Source: Bacteroidota bacterium | GTDB lineage: Bacteria; Bacteroidota; Bacteroidia; Chitinophagales; Chitinophagaceae | Assembly: GCA_947476145.1 (NCBI GenBank) | Contig: CANJPH010000007.1 | Span: forward strand, 35,701-99,700 | Reading direction: 5' to 3' | Length of the DNA stretch: 64,000 nt | Shown: positions 42,515 through 50,911 of the stretch, one piece after another | How positions within the stretch are numbered: position 1 is the stretch's first letter | How the letters are laid out: each line of letters begins with the position of its first letter | Notes under the pieces: generated by a model | Database searches by the model: none | What the model was told of the DNA's origin: nothing | What the model saw: the letters and a program-made list of their open reading frames with translations, nothing else | Translations under genes and position numbers: made by a program

Positions 42515-44707
42515 TTAATTTTTCATCTTTTTGTAATAATAAGGCCCCTGCCATTGGATACGTTCCGAAAGTACAGTTACATCATGTGTTGATTTTTCAT
42601 CAAAATTATTATTGGAGACCGCAAATAATAACGAGCTTTTATTGAGCACTATTTTAAAGACGGTTGTTTTTTCGTCTTGTTGAAGCACTTTAATTTCTTT
42701 TACATTGGAATAAGAGTCATATGAAAACTCATTTTTTGTATCATAAAAACCATGCATTTCTACAACCGATAAAAAGATAGGCGATTGTTTGGTTTTTCTG
42801 AAAACAATAGAAGTTTCCGCTCTTAAATTAAAGCTAGGGTCGTTGGCTCCAATTTTAGTTAAATAAACATTAGTAGTGTCGCTTGTTAATGTTGAAACGG
42901 TATAAAATTTATCCTTGTTTAAAAAAGTTAACTGTGCTATGCCGTTTGTTTTTATCGCCTCCGCTTCCTTCCATAAAAATTCATAGCCATCATGCTTACC
43001 AAATGTTCCCAAAGTTTTTGGAGTTGTATACTTAAAATTGGTACTCACCACTTGGCCATTATAATGAAAAGGAAGATCAAATTGATGAGCAGCATTCGAA
43101 TTAGCAGCGAATAAATCAATGATGTATTTTCTTCCGTCTACAGAATCAAGGAAAAATAATGTTCTTTTTAGTTGGGTACCCTTGTATGCATTTTCTTCAA
43201 TCGCTGCAATTACCTGAAAGTTTGGTTTATTATAATCTGAAAAAAGTTTATTGGCGTGGTATTTCTGCCCTAACTCGGTATCCCCTCCAAAATGACTTGT
43301 CTCGTCTTGGACAATGGTATTGTGCGCTATGGTTTGTGCAGCATACTGAGTATTTTCTGGTAAGTATCTTCCGCCATACTTTTGTTCAATTCCAATGAAT
43401 CGTGCCGATCCATAATCCTGAAGTACTTCGTTGCCTTTGTCAAAAACATTTATACTCAATCTGTCAAAGTGCCCATGTCCCAATCCCTGAGAAGCATATT
43501 TATACACTAAAGAAGAAAGATTTTCTCCTTTGCCATTTCTCAAAATACCAATGCCCCCCTCATTCCCTAAAACACCATCCGTACTTTCAATGGTCTTGTA
43601 AGGGAAATAGTTTTCAATTTTGTTGGTCATTAATTCATTGGAAATTAGCAAGCCGCCTTTATCCAAAGTGACTCTGTTTTGTTTTTTTGCAACTGTTAAA
43701 AGTCCATTATCCTTGCCATACTTATTACGGGCAATGTCAATTGCAGTAACTAACTCATTGGAGGTGAAATCCTTCTCTTTAAGTGCATCATTTAGGGGGA
43801 AGAATGAACCATTTGAATTTGTTTGTTGAAGACAAGTAATTAAAGCTTTTTGTAAAATATTATCTCTGTGTTCAAAAATTTTCATATTTGGATTCGCCTT
43901 GTCTAATGCATTTGCAAAAAGCATATAAGGCAAAATTGCGTATCGCACATAATAGGGTCCTTCGGTATAATACCCATCTGGTGAAAATAAATTATCCATC
44001 TGTGCAATAAATCCAACTTTTCCTTTTTTATCACTGCCATACAAAGCCATATCCACATAATCTTTATTATTAGACGCTAATCCAATAATACCGATGCCTG
44101 CGCTTGCCCATACACTATGGTTATGCAAGCGGTCATACCAGTCTTTCATGTCTATCGTTAAATAGTCCACCTCAGGTTTAAAGGCACCTATTTCAATTTT
44201 ACTTCTTTCTTCACCAGATAAATAAGGATACACTAAATCATAAGCTAGTCCAGTATACACCATCCAGTTGGCATCATTTAAAGCTTGCCAAAATAAATGT
44301 CCAGCAAAAGGACTTGTTGCTTGAGGATGTTTTTTTAATGTTGGATTAAGCACAGCATATTTAAGCAACATATTTTTTACAAGTAAAGCGTATTTTGATT
44401 CGCCAGTAATATTATAAAGTATACCTGCATTAAACATGAGCATATAATTAGCTTTATGTTTATCATGCGTGTATCCACCCGCTGGATCTATAGGAAAAGG
44501 AACGTCCACATCTTTCCCAACCCATTCATCCACTTCTTTCTTAGTTTCTAAAAAGGATTGTTTAAAAACAGAATTAGATTCGTTCGTTTTTGTTGCTTGT
44601 AAAAATGTACTCGCTTCTTGTTTATTTAAATACAAAAAAGGATGCGTTTGTGCATTTGAATACACAACCAGCAAACAAGAAATATATACTAATATGTTTT
44701 TATACAT
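42515..44707 (-). CDS. Heparinase II/III-superfamily exolytic oligouronate lyase (PL17-like)
   Basis: The ORF starts at 44791, but residue 29 (44707) begins MYKNILVYISCLLVVYSNAQ, a signal peptide, giving 730 aa. An (alpha/alpha) toroid domain (about 30-370 of the ORF) is followed by a beta-sandwich (about 390-750). Candidate catalytic residues match the PL17 oligoalginate lyase pattern: the N-H pair in YDRLHNHSVWASAG, Tyr in DGYYTEGPYYVRYA, and His in GHGHFDRLSINVF. The product would be unsaturated monouronate, the substrate of KdgF. PL39 or PL12/PL21-type specificity cannot be excluded from the sequence alone. It is divergent from the lacI-type gene. Confidence 0.82.
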   Translation of the reverse strand: MYKNILVYISCLLVVYSNAQTHPFLYLNKQEASTFLQATKTNESNSVFKQSFLETKKEVDEWVGKDVDVPFPIDPAGGYTHDKHKANYMLMFNAGILYNITGESKYALLVKNMLLKYAVLNPTLKKHPQATSPFAGHLFWQALNDANWMVYTGLAYDLVYPYLSGEERSKIEIGAFKPEVDYLTIDMKDWYDRLHNHSVWASAGIGIIGLASNNKDYVDMALYGSDKKGKVGFIAQMDNLFSPDGYYTEGPYYVRYAILPYMLFANALDKANPNMKIFEHRDNILQKALITCLQQTNSNGSFFPLNDALKEKDFTSNELVTAIDIARNKYGKDNGLLTVAKKQNRVTLDKGGLLISNELMTNKIENYFPYKTIESTDGVLGNEGGIGILRNGKGENLSSLVYKYASQGLGHGHFDRLSINVFDKGNEVLQDYGSARFIGIEQKYGGRYLPENTQYAAQTIAHNTIVQDETSHFGGDTELGQKYHANKLFSDYNKPNFQVIAAIEENAYKGTQLKRTLFFLDSVDGRKYIIDLFAANSNAAHQFDLPFHYNGQVVSTNFKYTTPKTLGTFGKHDGYEFLWKEAEAIKTNGIAQLTFLNKDKFYTVSTLTSDTTNVYLTKIGANDPSFNLRAETSIVFRKTKQSPIFLSVVEMHGFYDTKNEFSYDSYSNVKEIKVLQQDEKTTVFKIVLNKSSLLFAVSNNNFDEKSTHDVTVLSERIQWQGPYYYKKMKN

Positions 44708-44933
44708 AAGGACAAATACAGGATTAAGTAACTGCTCCCAGACTAATAACTTAACCATTCGATAATATTGATTAAGTAAGTAGTGTAGCAATCGTATGGT
44801 AATATTAAGTAGGTATTAAAAGGTATAAATTTCTATATAATTTAAATATTTCTAAATTTATGTTATTATAATTAGTATTTTTTTAATATTATATACTATT
44901 TGTTACATATTTTTGAATTTATAATGACCGATA

Positions 44934-44947
44934 CGTTACCGGTAACG
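44934..44947. promoter_or_regulatory. Perfect palindrome, probable LacI-family operator
   Basis: CGTTACCGGTAACG is a perfect 14-bp palindrome with the central CG step expected of LacI-family operators. It is followed by an overlapping GGTACC. It sits 58-71 bp before the regulator's start codon, in the shared divergent region with the PL17-like gene. A related site is at 47342-47355. Confidence 0.72.
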
Positions 44948-45004
44948 GTACCGGAAATTTCGCTTACAAATAAGTACTACTTTGTGCTTTCAAACAGTAG
45001 TAAT

Positions 45005-46021
45005 ATGAAAAAACAAGCAACCATTAAGGACATTGCTAAAAGACTCAATGTCTCTATTTCTACTGTTTCCAGAGCATTAAAAAGTGCCCCAGATGTGAGT
45101 AATGAAACTAAAGCTTCCATTTTAGCGGTTGCAGAAGAACTCCATTATCAACCCAACAGACTCGCCGTTAGTTTCAGGGTTCGGCAAACAAATACCATTG
45201 GCGTTATTGTTCCCAACTTGGACTACGTTTTATCTACAATGGTAAAAGGTATAGATGAAGTTGCCTTAGAAGCAGGTTATACGGTTATGGTTTGTCAAAG
45301 CAATGAATCCTTTGGCAGGGAAGTGTTGAATACTTCCAGAATGTTACAAAGTTTGGTAGATGGGTTAATCATATCCGTTTCGAGTGAAACTAAAACCTTT
45401 GATCATATTAAAAAGTTTCAGGAGCGCGATTTACCCATTGTTGCATTTGATAGGATTGTTCCAGAAATTATTGCACCCAATGTAATCTTAGACAATGAAT
45501 ATGCTGGTTATTTAGCAACGGATCATTTAATTCAACAAGGTTATAAAAATATTGCCATTTTAGCGGGACCCAAAAACTTAGGAATAAGTAATGCAAGAAT
45601 GGGAGGTTACCTAAAAGCACTTAAAGAACATAATATTAAAGTAGACCAGAAAAATATTATTCACTGTGACTTTAATCAAGACTATGCTTATTTCGCCACC
45701 AAGGAATTATTGAAATCTAAAAACAGGCCAGATGCTATTTTCACGATAAGTGATAGAATGGCCATTGGAGCCATGATTGCCATAAAAGAAAGAGGACTTA
45801 AAATGCCTACTGATATTGGACTTATTGGCTTTAATAATGAACCCATGTTGTCCCTATTAACCCCAACGATATCTAGCATTGAGCAACCTATGTTTGAAAT
45901 AGGAAAGATGGCAGCTAAGATATTTATTGAAAGGCTCCATAGCGAAGAAAGCGCTATCACTACGGAAGTGCTTAAGCCTAGATTAATTATTAGAGAGTCC
46001 AGTAAAAGAATTTTTAATTAG
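45005..46021 (+). CDS. LacI-family transcriptional regulator of the PUL
   Basis: The track starts at a TTG (44900), but the HTH begins right after the Met at 45005 (MKKQATIKDIAKRLNVSIST). The upstream codons overlap the palindromic operator, so I choose 45005 (338 aa). The HTH IKDIAKRLNVSISTVSRALK and hinge HYQPNRLAVSFRV are canonical. The periplasmic-binding-like effector domain runs TIGVIVPNLDYVL to the end. The effector is presumably a uronate intermediate. Position between the lyase arms, and the operator-like sites at two promoters, make it the likely local repressor; no hybrid two-component system or ECF sigma is in the PUL. Confidence 0.93.
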   Translation: MKKQATIKDIAKRLNVSISTVSRALKSAPDVSNETKASILAVAEELHYQPNRLAVSFRVRQTNTIGVIVPNLDYVLSTMVKGIDEVALEAGYTVMVCQSNESFGREVLNTSRMLQSLVDGLIISVSSETKTFDHIKKFQERDLPIVAFDRIVPEIIAPNVILDNEYAGYLATDHLIQQGYKNIAILAGPKNLGISNARMGGYLKALKEHNIKVDQKNIIHCDFNQDYAYFATKELLKSKNRPDAIFTISDRMAIGAMIAIKERGLKMPTDIGLIGFNNEPMLSLLTPTISSIEQPMFEIGKMAAKIFIERLHSEESAITTEVLKPRLIIRESSKRIFN

Positions 46022-46033
46022 CGCGCGTTATTC

Positions 46034-47263
46034 TTATTTATTTGTTCTCAATAAAGCTTCTAAAAAATAATAGTCCCCATACATAATAGGCTTATCTACT
46101 TCGGATAATCTATTCGCATTACCGGTGCAATGCATTAATAAAAAACCATTATTGGTTCCTGCTACAGCTAAATAATTTTTACTGCTTAATGAACTAAGTA
46201 TTTCATTTGCAGTCTTTTTATATTGAGCGCCTTTTGTTCCGGTATAATTACTTAACTCTAACAATGCAGACGCCAAAATTGCAGCAGCAGAGGCGTCCTT
46301 GGGTATATAAGTTAATTGATTTGACTGTGCATTCGCCGGCGAGGTATAACCAACTTCATTTACATTAAAATCCCAATTAGGAATTTTATCGGAAGGTAAA
46401 TTTTTATGGTTAATGAAAAAGTCGGCCATATTAATTGCTGTATTTAAAAAACGAATGTCTCCGGTTTCTCTGTAGGTCATTGTGAAACCATAAAAACCCC
46501 AAGCTTCTCCTCTTGTCCAAGTAGAATTATGAGCGTATCCCTGGTTGGTTTCTTTATGGAGTGCTATACCAGTAATGGTATCATAGTCAACAACATGGTA
46601 GCTACTAAAATCAGGTCTTACGTGATTTTGCATTGTTTTTTCCGCATGTTTAATAGCAATATTTTTGTAGGTCGGATCCCCTGTGATTTTTGAAGCAAAA
46701 AAGAGTAATTCTAAATTCATCATATTATCAATAATCACAGGAAAGCGCATGGTGTCTTTTCCGTCTAGGGAAGGTTTGTCATTCCATGATTTAATGGCAC
46801 CTACCTTTTCATTATATCTTTTACAAAGTGATTTTGCAGACTGAATAAGAATGGCTTTATATTTTTCATTTTTTGTTAGCCTATAACCATTTCCGTAACT
46901 ATTGTACATCATAAATCCAATGTCATGATGTTTGGTGTTAAACTGGTTCGACTCCAATGTTTCAGTCCATTTTATGGCAGCCTCCTTCCATTTAGGATTT
47001 TTAGTGTATTCAAACATATACCATAAAGCGCCAGGCCAAAAACCACCCGTCCAATCTTCAATACCCACAAAGGTTAAATTACCATTCTTACTTGAACGTG
47101 GATACTTCATTTGTACATTTGCACTATCCAACAAAGTTTTATATTGTTCAGCTGCAGTATTAAAAACCGTTGAAATATTTTCTTGTAAGTTATTTTTATC
47201 TTGCCCAAACGAATATATCGTCATGATAAAACAAGAGCAGGCAATTAGTACTTTTTTAAACAT
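46034..47263 (-). CDS. GH88 unsaturated glucuronyl hydrolase
   Basis: The 409-aa precursor has signal MFKKVLIACSCFIMTIYSFGQ. The (alpha/alpha)6 barrel has DWTGGFWPGALWYMFEYT, the two catalytic Asp regions HHDIGFMMYNSYGNG and PVIIDNMMNLELLF, GYAHNSTWTRGEAWGFYGF, and KDASAAAILASALLEL. GH88 hydrates the 4,5 double bond to release unsaturated glucuronate from oligosaccharide ends left by lyases. It implies a GlcA- or IdoA-containing substrate, not pure alginate. It converges on the LacI gene with 12 nt between stops and is divergent from the PL6 gene. Confidence 0.93.
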   Translation of the reverse strand: MFKKVLIACSCFIMTIYSFGQDKNNLQENISTVFNTAAEQYKTLLDSANVQMKYPRSSKNGNLTFVGIEDWTGGFWPGALWYMFEYTKNPKWKEAAIKWTETLESNQFNTKHHDIGFMMYNSYGNGYRLTKNEKYKAILIQSAKSLCKRYNEKVGAIKSWNDKPSLDGKDTMRFPVIIDNMMNLELLFFASKITGDPTYKNIAIKHAEKTMQNHVRPDFSSYHVVDYDTITGIALHKETNQGYAHNSTWTRGEAWGFYGFTMTYRETGDIRFLNTAINMADFFINHKNLPSDKIPNWDFNVNEVGYTSPANAQSNQLTYIPKDASAAAILASALLELSNYTGTKGAQYKKTANEILSSLSSKNYLAVAGTNNGFLLMHCTGNANRLSEVDKPIMYGDYYFLEALLRTNK

Positions 47264-47341
47264 TCAAATTTAATTTTATAGATAACAATTTACAATAAAT
47301 CATCTTAAGAACAAATAATGAACCATTTATATCAGAAAAAC

Positions 47342-47355
47342 TTGTTCCGGTATCG
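47342..47355. promoter_or_regulatory. Second operator-like site (CCGGTATCG core)
   Basis: TTGTTCCGGTATCG matches the right half of the 44934 palindrome at 8 of 9 positions (CCGGTAACG vs CCGGTATCG). It lies 71-84 bp upstream of the PL6 start and 79 bp upstream of the divergent GH88 start, where an operator for both would be expected. The left half is degenerate. Confidence 0.5.
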
Positions 47356-47425
47356 TTTTCAGTAAATAATTTACCTAACAATCTAAATCCAATATGCTAA
47401 TATTGATACATCAAATAAACCAAGT

Positions 47426-49678
47426 ATGAAAAGATTCGTTTTACTATCCATAAGCTCCCTATTATTTTTAAATGTATTTGCCTCAAATACAATTGTTACC
47501 ACTATAAATGAGCTTGATGTAGCCAATAAAAATGCAAAGCCAGGGGATACGATTGTATTAAAAAATGGAGACTGGAATAATGTAACATTTAAATTAGACG
47601 CTAAGGGGCTAAAAGAAAATCCGATTGTATTCAAAGCCGAGACCAAAGGAAAGGTGATGATTACAGGCAATTCAAAATTGCTAATAGGTGGAGAGTTCTT
47701 AGTGATAGACGGATTGTATTTTACAAAAGGGTATTCAGGAGTAGATGCGGTTATTAAGTTTAGTATCAATAATCAAAAAATTGCAAACAATTGCAGGGTG
47801 ACCAATACGGTCATTAATGATTTCAATAACCCAAAACGTTTGGATGAAAATTATTGGGTGGCGCTATACGGTAAAAATAATCGAATTGATCATTGCAGCT
47901 TTATAAACAAAAAAAATATTGGCGTATTGCTTGCTGTTATTTTGGAAGACGACCGAAGCAGGGCCAACTTTCATTCCATAGATCACAACTATTTTGGATT
48001 TAGGATTCCATTGGCATCTAATGGAGGAGAAATGATTAGGGTGGGCGTTTCGGAGCATTGTGAATTTAATTCAAACACTAAAATAGAAGATAACTTTTTT
48101 GAAAAATGTGATGGTGAAACTGAAATCATCTCTATTAAATCCTGTCAAAATATTGTAAGAAATAATTTATTCAAAGAATGTCAAGGTGCAGTAGTATTAA
48201 GACATGGCAATTATAATATCATTGCAAATAATGTATTCTTAGGAAATGATAAAAAGGGGACCGGCGGTGTTAGGGTTATCAATAAAGGTCAAATGGTCGT
48301 AAATAATTTCTTTTATAAATGCAAGGGCGTTGATTTTAGATCACCCTTGTCCATTATGAATGGTGTACCCAACTCACCTGCCAATAGATATGTTGGTGTG
48401 TCGGATGCCATCATCGCCAATAATAGTTTTTATGATTGTGCGCCTATTAGTTTTTGCGAAGGCAAAAGTGAGGAAAGAAGCTTGCAACCCAAAAATGTTC
48501 AATTTATTAATAACCTGTTTTACACTAAATCTGACACAAGTATCTACCATATATATGATGACATTAGTGGGATACAATTGGCAAATAACTTAATTAGCAA
48601 AGAGGTACCCAAGCAACTTATGAATGGATTTTCAAAAGCAAATATTGAAATTGAGCAAATAGGAACTGTGTCTATTCCAAAAGCAATTTCTAAAGGCACT
48701 CATTTAGTTTCGGATTCCATAAAAAATATATTGACTACTGCGATCAATAAACCATTTACACTTACCACTGGATATGATGCCAAAGGAAATTTTAATCAGG
48801 TGGTAAATAACGCAAGTACAAATTGCGGTGCTAGTTGGTTTGTAAATCCAAATAACAATCAAAAAAACGTAACTGTTAATTGTAATAGCACAGAAGAAAT
48901 AAAAAATGCTTTAGAAAAATACAAAAACAGTGCCATCACAATCAATCTTACCAATAATAAGTATTCTTTTTCTTCAAGCATCCGATTAAATGAAACCCTA
49001 GCCATTCAATCAAATATAAAATCCCCAATCAATTTTGAGAGCAACAGTGAATTGAGCGATCTATTTGAAATAAAGGGAAATCATAACCTTACGCTATCAA
49101 ACTTAAATCTTAATTTAAGTGCGTTACATGCAAAGAATTTTATTAGTAGTGACACTTCTGGAAGCTGTAATCATTCTAATTTTATAATGCAGCAATCTAC
49201 TATATCCAACTTTAATGGCACCTTTTTGAAGGCGGCTAAATCTAGTTTGTTGGATAGTATTATTATAAGTGACTGTTCATTGCTTAATGGAAACGGCTTA
49301 CTTTTTGACCTATATGACGAGAATGATAAAAAAGGATACTACAATGTTGAAAAAATGAAAATCTCAAATAATATCATCTCAAATCATACTGGACCTATCT
49401 TAGCGGTGTTAAGAAGCGGTAAAGACGAAAGTACTTTAGGGCCGCTTGTAGAAATAATGAATAATAAATTTATAAATATTAAGGCTGAAGCAAAATCCCT
49501 GATTCTATTAAATGGGGTTCAACAGTCTTTTATTGAAAAAAATAGCTTCGATAATTGTAACCCTAGCCATACAACAATAGAATACAAAGACGAAGTAAGG
49601 GCTGCTCATGTTTTTTCGCAAAATAAAATAGAGAACAGTGGGACGATTTCTAAAAACGAATATGTTGTTATTAAATAA
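47426..49678 (+). CDS. PL6 polysaccharide lyase (alginate lyase / chondroitinase B family)
   Basis: The 750-aa precursor has signal MKRFVLLSISSLLFLNVFAS. The N-terminal parallel beta-helix is the PL6 catalytic domain. GGEMIRVGVSEHC and CDGETEIISIKSCQNIVRNN carry the calcium ligands and the Brønsted-base Lys; the acid Arg is in AVVLRHGNYNII. A second beta-helix (about 480-750, starting near CNSTEEIKNALEKYKNSAIT) gives the two-domain form with 700+ residues seen in AlyGC-type enzymes. It would cut MG-type alginate or iduronate-containing dermatan-like chains in the periplasm. It is followed 19 nt later by the second PF05426 lyase, clearly one operon. Confidence 0.93.
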   Translation: MKRFVLLSISSLLFLNVFASNTIVTTINELDVANKNAKPGDTIVLKNGDWNNVTFKLDAKGLKENPIVFKAETKGKVMITGNSKLLIGGEFLVIDGLYFTKGYSGVDAVIKFSINNQKIANNCRVTNTVINDFNNPKRLDENYWVALYGKNNRIDHCSFINKKNIGVLLAVILEDDRSRANFHSIDHNYFGFRIPLASNGGEMIRVGVSEHCEFNSNTKIEDNFFEKCDGETEIISIKSCQNIVRNNLFKECQGAVVLRHGNYNIIANNVFLGNDKKGTGGVRVINKGQMVVNNFFYKCKGVDFRSPLSIMNGVPNSPANRYVGVSDAIIANNSFYDCAPISFCEGKSEERSLQPKNVQFINNLFYTKSDTSIYHIYDDISGIQLANNLISKEVPKQLMNGFSKANIEIEQIGTVSIPKAISKGTHLVSDSIKNILTTAINKPFTLTTGYDAKGNFNQVVNNASTNCGASWFVNPNNNQKNVTVNCNSTEEIKNALEKYKNSAITINLTNNKYSFSSSIRLNETLAIQSNIKSPINFESNSELSDLFEIKGNHNLTLSNLNLNLSALHAKNFISSDTSGSCNHSNFIMQQSTISNFNGTFLKAAKSSLLDSIIISDCSLLNGNGLLFDLYDENDKKGYYNVEKMKISNNIISNHTGPILAVLRSGKDESTLGPLVEIMNNKFINIKAEAKSLILLNGVQQSFIEKNSFDNCNPSHTTIEYKDEVRAAHVFSQNKIENSGTISKNEYVVIK

Positions 49679-49697
49679 AGGAATAAACTAGCAAGAA

Positions 49698-50831
49698 TTG
49701 AAAAAGATAATATCCCTTCTTTTACTCTTTTTTACTACTCAAACTTTTGGTCAATCTAAACTTTTTGACAAAGTAAGTGGTTTATTAAAAGCAGATATTT
49801 TAGCCGAAGCAAAAATTAACTTAACGGAGAAGCCTATAACCGTAACAAGTTATCAGAGTGAACGTTCGGCAGGTGGAAAACATGATTTCTTTTCGGAAGG
49901 CGACTACTGGTGGCCCGACTCCACCAACCCAAGTGGACCTTATATACAAAGGGATGGCTTAACCAACCCTGATAATTTTACAGCACATCGTAAAGCAATG
50001 ATTCGCTTTAGCAAGCTTGTTGCCAATCAGACATCTGCCTATTTAATAACTGGCAATACAATTTATGCCACTCAAGCCATTAAACATATTAAAGCTTGGT
50101 TTGTGGATACCAATACCATGATGAACCCAAGCCTGTTATACGCGCAAGCAATTAAAGGAAAAGTGACCGGAAGAGGTATTGGAATTATTGATATGATTCA
50201 AATAATAGAAGTAGCTAAAAGTATTGAGGTTTTAGAAAATCAGCATTTAATTAAAGCAGCTGATAGCATACAAATTCATAAATGGTTTAACAACTATTTA
50301 AATTGGGTAACTACCCATCCTTATGGAATAGACGAGCGAAATGCTAAAAATAATCATGGAACTTGTTGGGTGATGCAAGTAAGTGCTTTCGCGCAATTAG
50401 TAAAAGACACTGCTCTTTTAAGTTATTGCAAAGATAGATTTACAAAAGTTATTATTCCTAGTCAAATGGATGAGCGTGGCGCTTTCCCTTTAGAGTTAAA
50501 GAGAACAAAGCCTTATGGTTATTCCCTATTTAACATAGATGCTGTTATGACCATTGCTCATATTTTTGAGATCGCTGACCCTTCGCTAAAAAAGAGTGTT
50601 GAATTTATGTACCCATATGTTCAAGATAAAAAAAGTTGGCCATACCCAAAAGATGTGATGTATTGGGATGAGTGGCCTGTAGCAACTCCTTTTTTATTGT
50701 TTGGTTATCAAAATTATAAGGAAGCTGACTGGTACAATACCTGGGAAAAGTTAAACCATTTTCCTACTAACGAAGAAGTGATCAGAAACCTGCCCATCCG
50801 AAATCCATTGATTTGGCTATATAAAAAATAG
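49698..50831 (+). CDS. Alginate-lyase-family polysaccharide lyase (PF05426, PL38-like), copy 2
   Basis: The 377-aa precursor starts at TTG, the only start that keeps the signal peptide (MKKIISLLLLFFTTQTFGQ); the next ATG is within the domain. The same landmark order as copy 1 is present: KHDFFSEGDYWWPD, NPSLLYAQAIKGKVTGRGIG, NNHGTCWVMQVSAFAQL, and FPLELKRTKPYGYSLF. The overall sequence is quite different from copy 1, so the two probably differ in cleavage specificity. It is operonic with PL6. Confidence 0.82.
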   Translation: MKKIISLLLLFFTTQTFGQSKLFDKVSGLLKADILAEAKINLTEKPITVTSYQSERSAGGKHDFFSEGDYWWPDSTNPSGPYIQRDGLTNPDNFTAHRKAMIRFSKLVANQTSAYLITGNTIYATQAIKHIKAWFVDTNTMMNPSLLYAQAIKGKVTGRGIGIIDMIQIIEVAKSIEVLENQHLIKAADSIQIHKWFNNYLNWVTTHPYGIDERNAKNNHGTCWVMQVSAFAQLVKDTALLSYCKDRFTKVIIPSQMDERGAFPLELKRTKPYGYSLFNIDAVMTIAHIFEIADPSLKKSVEFMYPYVQDKKSWPYPKDVMYWDEWPVATPFLLFGYQNYKEADWYNTWEKLNHFPTNEEVIRNLPIRNPLIWLYKK

Positions 50832-50864
50832 GAGCACTTATAAATGAATATAAATACTCCTATT
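50827..50864 (-). terminator. Hairpin terminator between the PL and M28 genes
   Basis: AATAGGAG pairs with CTCCTATT, with an inner TTATA/TATAA extension. The run of T occurs on the minus strand, so it mainly ends the M28 peptidase transcript. It overlaps the last codons of the lyase gene. Confidence 0.6.
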
Positions 50865-50911
50865 AAAAAATGTTTTATAAAAAAGCATTAATAGTCAACC
50901 AGAAAATTCAA

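Noticed and set aside
44900-45004. Upstream extension of the LacI ORF (TTG start, 35 extra residues)
   Set aside because: The extension includes the operator palindrome and is not part of the HTH family; the Met at 45005 fits the family start.
47864-48577. Minus-strand ORFs opposite the PL6 gene
   Set aside because: They are shadows of the beta-helix repeat coding sequence without domain or start context.
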